Shown piece by piece: positions 38,393 through 46,457 of a stretch of DNA of 64,000 nucleotides. The position numbers and the translations under genes are program-made. The notes under the pieces were generated by a model. The model was not told where the DNA came from. It saw only the letters and a program-made list of their open reading frames with translations, and ran no database searches. The first letter of the stretch is position 1; each line of letters starts with the position of its first letter. This DNA comes from Hyphomicrobiales bacterium (GTDB taxonomy: Bacteria > Pseudomonadota > Alphaproteobacteria > Rhizobiales > Methyloligellaceae). Location: NCBI GenBank assembly GCA_021775555.1, contig JAJFHP010000040.1, positions 1 to 64,000 of the forward strand. The letters run 5' to 3'.

Positions 38393-41300
38393 CTAGGCTT
38401 TTCCGGTGAGCGTGTCCGCATCGGCAAGCTCTTCAGCCAGCGCCTCTGTTGCAAGTCCGCGCGGCCGCACCCAGCCGGCGATCAGCACATAAAGCGCCGG
38501 GGTCAGGAAGAGCGTAAACACGGCTGCCAGACCGAGCCCGCCGAACACCACCCAGCCGATTGCCGCGCGCGATTCCACACCTGGCCCACTCCCCAGGATA
38601 AGCGGCAACCCTGCCAGCACCGTCGAAACCATGGTCATGAAAATTGGACGCACGCGAACCAGTGAGGCTTCGCGCACGGCATTGGCGACGCTCATGCCCC
38701 TATCGCGAAGCTGGTCCGCAAACTCAACCATCAGGATCGAGTTCTTGGCCATGATGCCGATCAGCATCAACACGCCGATCTGGCTGTAAATATTGATGGT
38801 CGTACCTGTCAGAGCCAGTGCGAAGATGGCAGCGCACACGCCAAACGGGACGGTCAGCAGCACGACAAGTGCGGAGGTCACGCTCTCGAACTGGGCCACG
38901 AGCACCAGGAAGACGACGAGCAATGCGACTAAATATGTAATGACGATCCCTTTTGATGTCTCATCTAGCTCGGCGGCCTCATTCAGAAACAGAAGTCCGA
39001 TCCCGGGAGGAAGTTCCTTATGCGCCAACGCCCGTACGGCATCGACGGCCTCGCGCAGGGTAAAACCTTCCACAGGATCAGCATCGACTTCGATGGCGCG
39101 GCGCTGCCCGTGCCTGTCCAGCTCGGCAGCCACCGCGTTTTCCTTGAAAGTAACGAGTTGAGACAATGGAACCAGTCGTCCGCCAGAAGCACCAACGTAG
39201 AGCTTGCGCAAATCAGACGGATTGGAAACCGTCCCCTCTATCGCCTGAAGGATAATTGGGACAGTCTGGTCATCGACCGTGAGTTCCGCCACCTCGTCAT
39301 TATCAACCAGCACTTGAATCGTTGAGGCCAGATTGTCGATCGATACACCAAGATCGGTGGCGCGACGGCGGTTTATGTTTACAGAAAGCTGCGGCTGGGT
39401 GGCCCGGAACTCGACGCGGATACCCTGCAGTTGAGGAATTTCGCGCTCCATTGCAAGCACGAAAGCATCGGTCGCTTCGAGGATCTTAGTGTAATTTGAT
39501 CCTGTCAGGGCAAACTTCAGCCCACCGCTCGCATTACGCAAACCCAATGAATTAGTGCGAACGATGCGGCCCTGGGCACCGGGAATTTGCCGGACCGGTT
39601 TGTTCAGGGTCCTGGCTATTTCACTTTCAGTTTTGCTGCGCTCGGCCCAATCCCGGAGAGGGGCGCTTATCCAGCCACGATTCAAATCGTAGTAGCCGGT
39701 AATGGTGAACAGGTCGGTAATAGTCCCCTCGTCCACGAGTGGGCGCAGGATATTTTCCACATGTTCAACCTGCTTGTCGGTATATTCCAGGCCCGTGCCA
39801 TCAGGGCCTGTCAGCCGGACGGTGAGGATGCCCCGATCTTCATCAGGAACCAGCTCTTCGCCGAGCGTGCCAAATACAACAGCCGCGGCCATGATAACAA
39901 TGGCGCAACCTCCCACCAGAACCAGAGGTGCCGCCAGAACAGCATCAAGCCCTCTGGCATAGGTGCGTTTGAAAATGCCGAATTTTTCCTTCGTTTTTCC
40001 TGCCGCCACTTTCTTTGGAACTGCCTTGTCGGGAAGCTTCGAGGCCATCATCGGACAGAGTGTGAGTGCCACGAATGAGGAAATGGTCACTGTAACCGCA
40101 AGCACAAACCCGAATTCGGTAAAGAGCCGTCCTGCAGTTGAGGGCAGGAATGAAATGGGCAGGAACACTGAAATGAGAGTGGCCGTTGTAGCGACAACTG
40201 CGAAAAAAACCTGCCGTGTGCCAATAACGGCAGCGGCCCGCGAGGCAATACCTTCAGCACGACGGCGCTGAATGTTCTCCAGCACCACGATGGCATCATC
40301 AACCACCAGTCCCGCGGCCAGAACAAGGGCAAGCAGGGTAATCAGGTTGATGGAGAATCCCAGCAGCCAGATGGCAGCTACCGTACCAATCAGTGCGATA
40401 GGTATCGTTGCAGCGGGAATAAGTGCCGCCCTGAGCTGCCCGACAAAGAGCGCAATCACCGTTATGACGATGGCAACCGCCAACCCAAGGGAGATCAGGA
40501 CTTCGCGGATCGCCCCTTCGATGAATTTTGAATCATCCGATGTGGTCTGGATTGTCAAATCCTTGAACCGGGCATTCATCTGACCGACCACCCGATTGAT
40601 GCCCCTTGCGATCGATACAGTGTTGGACTGCGCCTGACGCACGATGCCAAGATTGATTACCGTACGGCCATTGAGCCGGACGTAATTGACCGGGTCCGCC
40701 GGACCGAAAGAAGCTGTCGCCAGGTCGCCAATGCGTACCGGATCACGAACGATCAACTCCTCTATTTCCTTCGGATTGGTAACGGAAGCATTGGCGCGCA
40801 CCAGAACTTCCTGGCGGTCGGACTTGAAGCTGCCGGCGGGTACATCATAGCGGGCATTTTTTAGGACATTCACCACGTCGGCTACGGAGAGCTTGTAGCT
40901 GGCAAGTTTCATGGGATCGATCACAACACGAAGCACACGTTCACGATCGCCAAACAAAACAATGTCCGCAACCCCCTCAACAGACATGAGTTCAGGAACC
41001 ACCTCATCCTCGACCTTACGGGTTATGTCTTCGATGGTGAGCTGGTCGCTATAGGCGGAAAGCCGAATTATGGGGCGCGCATCGGCATCCGCCTTGATGA
41101 CGAAAATATCCTCGACACCATCAGGTAACTCACGCTCTACCCTGCTCACCGCCTCGCGCACATCGTTGGCGGCGTCGATCAGGTTCACAGAGGGGCTGAA
41201 CTCGACACGGATTCTGAAATTGTCTTCTTCGCTTGAAGACCGCACCGCCTTCACGCCGTTAACACGCGCAACAGCGCCCTCCACGCGCGAAGTGATTTCC

Positions 41301-41497
41301 GCATCGATGGTTTCAGGAGAACCGCCGGGATAGTTGGCCCGCACCGTCACGATCGGCCGGTCGATGTCGGGAAGCTCTCGCACCTCGACACCGAAAATGG
41401 CGGAAATACCGGCAATGATGATCAGCAGGTTGATGACGCCGGCGAGATAGGGACGGCGTACGCTTAAAGCCGGGAGATCGTTGGCGGGGGCGGACAT
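38393..41497 (-). CDS. RND efflux pump inner-membrane subunit
   Basis: Proton-driven exporter of the hydrophobe/amphiphile efflux family, 1034 residues from ATG 41497. It has the 12-helix plan with two large periplasmic loops. The proton-relay aspartates lie in LAAGLVVDDAIVVLENIQRR (about 405-425) and the partner lysine in GIMAKNSILMVEFADQL. PGGSPETIDAEIT near residue 55 is another family mark. The start codon lies one base after the stop codon of the adaptor gene, so the pair is coupled. No outer-membrane channel gene or regulator lies here, so it probably uses a shared TolC-type channel. Substrates are unknown. Confidence 0.92.
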   Translation of the reverse strand: MSAPANDLPALSVRRPYLAGVINLLIIIAGISAIFGVEVRELPDIDRPIVTVRANYPGGSPETIDAEITSRVEGAVARVNGVKAVRSSSEEDNFRIRVEFSPSVNLIDAANDVREAVSRVERELPDGVEDIFVIKADADARPIIRLSAYSDQLTIEDITRKVEDEVVPELMSVEGVADIVLFGDRERVLRVVIDPMKLASYKLSVADVVNVLKNARYDVPAGSFKSDRQEVLVRANASVTNPKEIEELIVRDPVRIGDLATASFGPADPVNYVRLNGRTVINLGIVRQAQSNTVSIARGINRVVGQMNARFKDLTIQTTSDDSKFIEGAIREVLISLGLAVAIVITVIALFVGQLRAALIPAATIPIALIGTVAAIWLLGFSINLITLLALVLAAGLVVDDAIVVLENIQRRRAEGIASRAAAVIGTRQVFFAVVATTATLISVFLPISFLPSTAGRLFTEFGFVLAVTVTISSFVALTLCPMMASKLPDKAVPKKVAAGKTKEKFGIFKRTYARGLDAVLAAPLVLVGGCAIVIMAAAVVFGTLGEELVPDEDRGILTVRLTGPDGTGLEYTDKQVEHVENILRPLVDEGTITDLFTITGYYDLNRGWISAPLRDWAERSKTESEIARTLNKPVRQIPGAQGRIVRTNSLGLRNASGGLKFALTGSNYTKILEATDAFVLAMEREIPQLQGIRVEFRATQPQLSVNINRRRATDLGVSIDNLASTIQVLVDNDEVAELTVDDQTVPIILQAIEGTVSNPSDLRKLYVGASGGRLVPLSQLVTFKENAVAAELDRHGQRRAIEVDADPVEGFTLREAVDAVRALAHKELPPGIGLLFLNEAAELDETSKGIVITYLVALLVVFLVLVAQFESVTSALVVLLTVPFGVCAAIFALALTGTTINIYSQIGVLMLIGIMAKNSILMVEFADQLRDRGMSVANAVREASLVRVRPIFMTMVSTVLAGLPLILGSGPGVESRAAIGWVVFGGLGLAAVFTLFLTPALYVLIAGWVRPRGLATEALAEELADADTLTGKA

Positions 41498-41498
41498 G

Positions 41499-42662
41499 CT
41501 AGCTTCCGGGTGCTGGGGCAGGCATTGAAAATTGGACATGCCGCCCCGGGCGCAATCTCTGCACGCCTTCGACAACGACCAGATCGCCCTTCGAAATATT
41601 GCCGTCTATCAGGATTATGCTGTTCAGCCGCTTCACGGAACGCACAACCACTTTTTCGGCCTTGTTCTCGCGTACGCGCCACACATAACTTACCCCCTTG
41701 CGCCACTGGAGCGCCAGTTCGTGCACCGCAGGGTAAGTCTTGCCCGGAATCGTAAGATCGACCACGAAGGACAGGCCGGGTCGCAGCAAATCTTCCTTGT
41801 TGGGGATATTGGCGCGCACAATCACAGTGCGCGAGGTCGGGTCAATACGGCTGTCGATATCTTCGATCACACCCTCGAACTCGCGCCCCCGGAAACTCGG
41901 CGTTTGCGCGGCGACCTTCTGGCCGATGACCAGTTGTGAGAGAAACTGCTCAGCGACTTCAAACTCGACAATCAACTGGCTGCGGTCATCCAGCGTGACG
42001 ACGGATGTGCTCGGTGAAATGCGGTCCCCGAGCTCAACCTTAGAAATGCCGACAACGCCATCGAACGGGGCTTTCATTTCGCGGTCCGCCAACGCCTCTT
42101 CAGCCTGCTGCAACTCAAGCTCTGCGCGGTCCACCAGATTGCTGGCGTCATCCACATTGGCCTGCGAATTGATGTTTTTCTTGAGCAGTTGTTCAGAACG
42201 CTGCATCAGCCGGTCGGCCTCGATGAGCCGTGTCCTGGCGACCTTGACGGCCAGTTCCGCATCGCGTGAATCGAGCCGCAATATCGGCTGCCCTTTCGAT
42301 ACGCGCCCTCCGGCGCGTGCAAAGACGTGGCGAATTTCGCCAGTGGCTTCGGGATACAGCATGACAGAGCGCCGCGCCCGTCCCGTCCCGATTGCGCCAA
42401 CGATCATATCATTTGCGCGTTCTTGCGCGGGGGCGACAACAACGGGCACCGAGCGCTGCTTTTTACCCTTGCCCGTTTTGGTGCCTTCTACTGTTCCGCT
42501 GAATCCGGCGAACACCTTGGAGACCTGATCGCGGCCGGTCCACAGCATGACAGCGGCTCCCAGCAGCACCAGAAGCAGGACAAGCTGGATTCCACCTGCA
42601 AGTTGCCTCCTGGCCGGTTCGGGTGTTTTTCTGGACTTCGCTCGAGCGCGCCGTTGTGCCAT
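41499..42662 (-). CDS. RND efflux periplasmic adaptor (membrane fusion protein)
   Basis: 387 residues. An N-terminal anchor (GGIQLVLLLVLLGAAVMLW) follows a basic, alanine- and arginine-rich start. Then come the lipoyl half-motifs (GEIRHVFARAGGRVSKGQPILRLD in two halves around a coiled-coil hairpin at about 150-200, with MKAPFDGVVGISKVELGDRI), a beta-barrel domain, and the membrane-proximal domain. It joins the inner-membrane pump to an outer-membrane channel. It is the first gene of the pump operon. Confidence 0.9.
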   Translation of the reverse strand: MAQRRARAKSRKTPEPARRQLAGGIQLVLLLVLLGAAVMLWTGRDQVSKVFAGFSGTVEGTKTGKGKKQRSVPVVVAPAQERANDMIVGAIGTGRARRSVMLYPEATGEIRHVFARAGGRVSKGQPILRLDSRDAELAVKVARTRLIEADRLMQRSEQLLKKNINSQANVDDASNLVDRAELELQQAEEALADREMKAPFDGVVGISKVELGDRISPSTSVVTLDDRSQLIVEFEVAEQFLSQLVIGQKVAAQTPSFRGREFEGVIEDIDSRIDPTSRTVIVRANIPNKEDLLRPGLSFVVDLTIPGKTYPAVHELALQWRKGVSYVWRVRENKAEKVVVRSVKRLNSIILIDGNISKGDLVVVEGVQRLRPGRHVQFSMPAPAPGS

Positions 42663-42847
42663 GCGCGTTGATTCCTCAACTCTGTCGGTTCATGTGAAGA
42701 AGAGTGAACCACATCAGGGCGGTATTTGCCCAGAACAAGAACGTGTGATCTCTCCACATTCATGAATGAAGAGGCAATAAACAATTCAACGTGAAAAGCT
42801 GCCTTTTTCCGTCGAAATGAATAACGGAGTTGTTGCCTGAAGTGACG

Positions 42848-43258
42848 CTAGACGACGTCAAAGGCCCGCAACACAGCCGCACCCCATACCAGGCCAGCCA
42901 GGGCAAGCGTGAAAAACACGCCTGCTGATGCATAGTCCTTGGTAATGCCAATCGCCTCGTGCCTGTCAGGGTGAAGATGATCGCACAGTTCCTCGATAGC
43001 GCTGTTGAGAAATTCAACCGCCAGCACGGCCAGCAAGCTGGCGATGAGTGCCACCCACGTCCACAGGCTGTCGGCAATAAAGAACGAAACCGGAAGTGCC
43101 ATTGCCAGAACCGCCATTTCCTGCTGGATGGCCGCCTCGGTGCGCAAGCCTGCGCGAAGCCCGTTCATGGTGTTCTTCATAGCACCCATGATGCGCATCA
43201 GACCGCCTTTGCCAGTAACGCCCGATTGCTGTTTTTCCTGGGATTGCTTTGCGCTCAT
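42848..43258 (-). CDS. dgkA: Diacylglycerol kinase
   Basis: Small inner-membrane enzyme that phosphorylates diacylglycerol for lipid recycling. 136 residues from ATG 43258, which has GGCGGGG upstream. Three membrane segments follow an amphipathic helix; NTMNGLRAGLRTEAAIQQE and LAVEFLNSAIEELCDHL carry the conserved Glu and Asn of the active site. The N-terminal 22 residues are an extension. It is transcribed alone, divergent from the sigma factor operon. Confidence 0.93.
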   Translation of the reverse strand: MSAKQSQEKQQSGVTGKGGLMRIMGAMKNTMNGLRAGLRTEAAIQQEMAVLAMALPVSFFIADSLWTWVALIASLLAVLAVEFLNSAIEELCDHLHPDRHEAIGITKDYASAGVFFTLALAGLVWGAAVLRAFDVV

Positions 43259-43418
43259 TATTTTACCCCGCCTCTGTTCTGGCATGATGACCAAAGTTTG
43301 AATCTATAAGACAGGTTTACGGAACGGTCTAATGGAGTATTCATTTTGCTAAGCTATGATCTCTGGTCGCAGCCATATCGCGTGGTCTAGGGTCAAAAAA
43401 TTATTTTTGCAGGCCTCA

Positions 43419-43444
43419 TGAACTTTTTTCGCCGCCACCGCGAC
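43419..43444 (+). promoter_or_regulatory. Putative ECF sigma promoter before the sigma operon
   Basis: TGAAC, then 17 bases, then CGAC, followed by TAAGGA. The same elements with the same 17-base gap stand at 46362-46387 before the secreted protein gene. The GAAC-type -35 box is what ECF sigma factors commonly recognise. The sigma gene starts 38 bases after the CGAC. Assignment to the adjacent sigma factor is inference. Confidence 0.65.
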
Positions 43445-43481
43445 TAAGGATACAGATGGCACCCGCAAGCGGAGCCTGGAA

Positions 43482-44045
43482 ATGACGAATACGGACCCTG
43501 ACCGGGACCTGATTTCACGAACAGCCGCGAAAGATCGCGCGGCGATGCACGCCCTTTTTGCGCGCCATAATGTTCGGGTTTTCAGATTTCTCATGGGCCG
43601 GGTCAGGAACGAGGCAATAGCCGAGGAACTGACCAGTGAAGTGTTCCTCGATGTCTGGCGGCTTGCCGGCCGCTATGAGGGACGCGCCGCGGTGACTACA
43701 TGGCTGCTGGCCATTGCCAACAACAAAGCCATGAGCCTGCTGCGGAAGAAACGTGAAGATGAACTGGAGGACGAACTCGCAGAGCAAGTGGAGGACGACG
43801 GCGACGACCCTGAGGAGAGCGAACAGAAGCGCTCCAAGGCGGAGCTGATGCGCGAGACCATTAACGCCCTGTCACATGAACATCGCGAGGTCATCGACCT
43901 TGTGTATTACCACGAGAAGTCCGTCAAAGAGGTTGCCGAGATCACCGGCATCCCCGAAGCGACGGTGAAGACGAGAATGCATTATGCCCGAAAAGCTTTG
44001 GGCGAATTGATGAAACAGGCAGGAATTGATCGAGGTTGGCCATGA
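43482..44045 (+). CDS. ECF-family RNA polymerase sigma factor
   Basis: 187 residues with sigma region 2 (MHALFARHNVRVFRFLMGRV ... SEVFLDVWRLAGRYEGRAAV, then TTWLLAIANNKA) and region 4 (INALSHEHREVIDLVYYHEK ... ITGIPEATVKTRMHYARKAL), linked by a strongly acidic stretch (EDELEDELAEQVEDDGDD) that is unusually long. CGGAG precedes the ATG. The TGA stop overlaps the ATG of the anti-sigma gene (ATGA), the standard coupling. A matching promoter lies upstream, so autoregulation is likely. The acidic linker could lie over the DNA channel and is worth noting. Confidence 0.93.
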   Translation: MTNTDPDRDLISRTAAKDRAAMHALFARHNVRVFRFLMGRVRNEAIAEELTSEVFLDVWRLAGRYEGRAAVTTWLLAIANNKAMSLLRKKREDELEDELAEQVEDDGDDPEESEQKRSKAELMRETINALSHEHREVIDLVYYHEKSVKEVAEITGIPEATVKTRMHYARKALGELMKQAGIDRGWP

Positions 44046-44734
44046 GCAATACCGAGAACCAGATGACAGAGCGCGAGGCCATTGAAGCCATGCTGCCCTG
44101 GTATGAGAGCGGCCAGCTCGACACGCAGGACAAAGCCCGTGTCGAGGCCTACCTCTCCTCCCATCCCGATATGGCGAGCCAGCTTTCCTTGGTGGAAGAA
44201 GAGCGTATCGAAACGGTTCAGATGAACGAGGCACGAGGCGCACCAAGTGCCGGCGCGCTTGATCGGCTGATGGCATCGATCGAGGAACATGAAGTGTCTA
44301 ATCCTTCATTTGCAAGCACCAGGACGGCGGTTTGGGGCTGGGCCTCGAAGTTGCTGGGCGCGCCCGTTCCTGCAAGCCTGCAATGGGTGGCGGCAGCCGC
44401 CGCCGTTCTGATCGTCGTGCAGGGTGTATCACTGGGCGTGCTTATGACCTCCGGTGTTCCGCAAGGCCCTGCCTATGAGACCGCATCTGGTCCGGGTCAG
44501 GCAGCAGCGCAGGGAAGCTTTGCCCTGGTGCAATTTAACGAGAGCGCCCGCGCTGAAGAGATCAGCGGAATCTTGACGCAAATGGGCTTTACTATTGTCG
44601 ATGGGCCAAAGCCCGGCGGTGTCTACAAAATCCGCATTTCCGACAAGGTTCTGGAAGATGCTAAACGCGACACTATATTGAAGGAATTGCTGGCGAAGCA
44701 GAACCTGATCTCATTTGCGGTCCCGGCGGAGTAA
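44042..44734 (+). CDS. Membrane anti-sigma factor with periplasmic domain
   Basis: 230 residues. The cytosolic part (about 1-110) has MLPWYESGQLDTQDKARVEA, like anti-sigma domains, but without the His/Cys zinc ligands. One transmembrane helix follows (about 113-136, WVAAAAAVLIVVQGVSLGVL). The periplasmic part (about 150-230) contains ALVQFNESARAEEISGIL, MGFTIVDGPKPGGVYKIRI and LLAKQNLISFAVP. That pattern (strand, helix, strand with G, strand, helix, strand) resembles the prodomain of subtilisin-like proteases, including the one in the next gene. It probably holds the sigma factor until a periplasmic event releases it. Confidence 0.85.
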   Translation: MSNTENQMTEREAIEAMLPWYESGQLDTQDKARVEAYLSSHPDMASQLSLVEEERIETVQMNEARGAPSAGALDRLMASIEEHEVSNPSFASTRTAVWGWASKLLGAPVPASLQWVAAAAAVLIVVQGVSLGVLMTSGVPQGPAYETASGPGQAAAQGSFALVQFNESARAEEISGILTQMGFTIVDGPKPGGVYKIRISDKVLEDAKRDTILKELLAKQNLISFAVPAE

Positions 44735-44740
44735 TCTTTG

Positions 44741-46294
44741 ATGACGAGCTGGACAAAAACTCCAGAACTGCGAGGACTTGCCGCCCTGTTCGTCGCGCTC
44801 GCGATCATGGCCCTGAGCCACGATACGCTTCGAGCACAAACAACGCTGAAAAACACCCAGACAACAAAGCCCGGCAAGACTCTGGTTTTTCCGGGCATCA
44901 CCAAGACCCCGAGCCGGGTCACGCCTTCAATCACCGGACGCACGCCTACGGTCAAGTGGCCGACCTACCAGCCACGGCCTAAAACACCCACGGTCAAATG
45001 GCCGACTTACCAGCCGCGGCCCAAAACGCCCACGGTCAAATGGCCGACCTATCAACCGCGGCCCAAGACGCCCAAATATGTCACGCCCAAGCCAAAGAAG
45101 CCCAAGGTCACCACGGCCAAGCGCCCGCCGCGGCGGCCCACAGGCCTGGCGGTTATTCAGCCGATCCCGCAATTCATCGCCAATCAAGTCGTGGTCCTGT
45201 TCGACGGGCTCGAGAGCGATGGCGTGGATGATGCGCTGGCGCAATCGCTTGGGCTGACGAAACTCTCTTCTGTGGCCAATAGCCTGCTCGATGGGCGCAT
45301 CGTCACATTCTCGATCCCCGGCAACCGTCAGTTGCCGCAGGTCATCGCCGCCCTGACATCTGATCCGCGTGTGAGCCTGGCCCAGCCGAACAATATCTAC
45401 CTCACCGTGGGCCAGAAGAACCATGCGGCCAAGCCGTCCGCGCAATATTCACTCACCAAGCTCTCCGTTGAGCCGGTGCACAAGACGACCCAGGGGCGCA
45501 ATGTGCCGGTGGCCGTAATTGATACCGGCATTGATGTGTCCCATCCCGTGCTCTCAAAGTCAGTGGCCCTGTCCTTTGATGCGGTTGGCAATGGCCCGCC
45601 AAAGGTTCAGCAGCACGGTACCGCGATAGCGGGACTGATCGCGGGTAAGGGCAAAGTCAAAGGCGTCGCACCGCTCTCCAACCTGCTGGCTGTACGAGCC
45701 TTCTATATGCACCCGGTCTACAAGCGCCCCGTCACCAGCAGCGCCATCTTGTTGCGTGCGCTGGACTGGTCATTCGTCAACAAGGCGCGGATTTTCAATC
45801 TGAGCTTCGCTGGCCCCTACGATCCACTGGTGAAAGCCGCACTCACATCTGCGTCAAACAAGGGCGTTATCCTCGTGGCCGCCGCCGGCAATGGCGGGTC
45901 GAAAGCCGCACCGGCCTACCCGGCCGCTTATGAGAATGTCATCGCCATTACCGCGCTTGACCACAAGGACAAGCTCTACGCCCACGCCAATCGGGGCAAC
46001 TACCTGACGGTTGCAGCACCGGGCGTCGATGTACTCGTGCCCACGCTGAAGCGGGGCTATCGCTATTCATCCGGCACATCGCTTGCCGCGGCCCATATCA
46101 GCGGCCTCGTTGCCCTGCTGCTGGAGCGCCACCCGGAAGCGAGCGCTAAACAGATTCTCGACGCCATTCGAAACAGTGCCCACGACCTAGGTCCCAAGGG
46201 TCACGATGTCCAGTTTGGCGCCGGTCGGGCGGACGCGCATGCGTCACTCCTGTCCATGAGCAACAACGCGGTCAAGTTGACCAGCGATCAGTAG
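44741..46294 (+). CDS. Secreted subtilisin-like serine protease (S8)
   Basis: 517 residues from ATG 44741 (GGCGGAG upstream). Parts: signal peptide (to about 32), a Pro/Lys-rich linker with three copies of a 14-residue unit TPTVKWPTYQPRPK (about 68-109), a prodomain-like region (about 146-222, VVVLFDGLESDGVDDAL ... ALTSDPRVSLAQPNNIYL), and the catalytic domain with Asp261 in AVIDTGIDVSHP, His292 in QQHGTAIAGLIAG, the oxyanion Asn384 in AAGNGG and Ser447 in SSGTSLAAAHISG. All catalytic residues are present. Third gene of the sigma operon, 6 bases after the anti-sigma gene. Confidence 0.9.
   Translation: MTSWTKTPELRGLAALFVALAIMALSHDTLRAQTTLKNTQTTKPGKTLVFPGITKTPSRVTPSITGRTPTVKWPTYQPRPKTPTVKWPTYQPRPKTPTVKWPTYQPRPKTPKYVTPKPKKPKVTTAKRPPRRPTGLAVIQPIPQFIANQVVVLFDGLESDGVDDALAQSLGLTKLSSVANSLLDGRIVTFSIPGNRQLPQVIAALTSDPRVSLAQPNNIYLTVGQKNHAAKPSAQYSLTKLSVEPVHKTTQGRNVPVAVIDTGIDVSHPVLSKSVALSFDAVGNGPPKVQQHGTAIAGLIAGKGKVKGVAPLSNLLAVRAFYMHPVYKRPVTSSAILLRALDWSFVNKARIFNLSFAGPYDPLVKAALTSASNKGVILVAAAGNGGSKAAPAYPAAYENVIAITALDHKDKLYAHANRGNYLTVAAPGVDVLVPTLKRGYRYSSGTSLAAAHISGLVALLLERHPEASAKQILDAIRNSAHDLGPKGHDVQFGAGRADAHASLLSMSNNAVKLTSDQ
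44942..45067 (+). repeat. Three tandem 42-base repeats inside the protease gene
   Basis: Units at 44942-44983, 44984-45025 and 45026-45067 differ from each other at only a few third positions and encode the linker unit TPTVKWPTYQPRPK. They keep the reading frame, so copy-number change by slippage would alter linker length without disrupting the gene. Confidence 0.9.
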
Positions 46295-46361
46295 TTTCCT
46301 GATATTTTCACCTTTGATGTGCCTGCCCTGACGGGCTGGGAAATTTATTCTTAAAAAAGTT

Positions 46362-46387
46362 TGAACCTTTCTCCGTACCGCTGCGAC
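46362..46387 (+). promoter_or_regulatory. Putative ECF sigma promoter before the secreted protein gene
   Basis: TGAAC, 17 bases, CGAC, then CAAAG. It matches the element at 43419-43444 in both boxes, in spacing and in several spacer and downstream bases. The gene starts 71 bases after the CGAC. Confidence 0.65.
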
Positions 46388-46457
46388 CAAAGCTATGAGA
46401 CGCGCGGGGCCTGATGGCGCATGCGCAAAACAAATTTTAAAATTACGGAGAAAGACT

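Noticed and set aside
44942-45067. Short CRISPR-like array
   Set aside because: The units are directly adjacent without spacers, in frame, and encode a protein linker.
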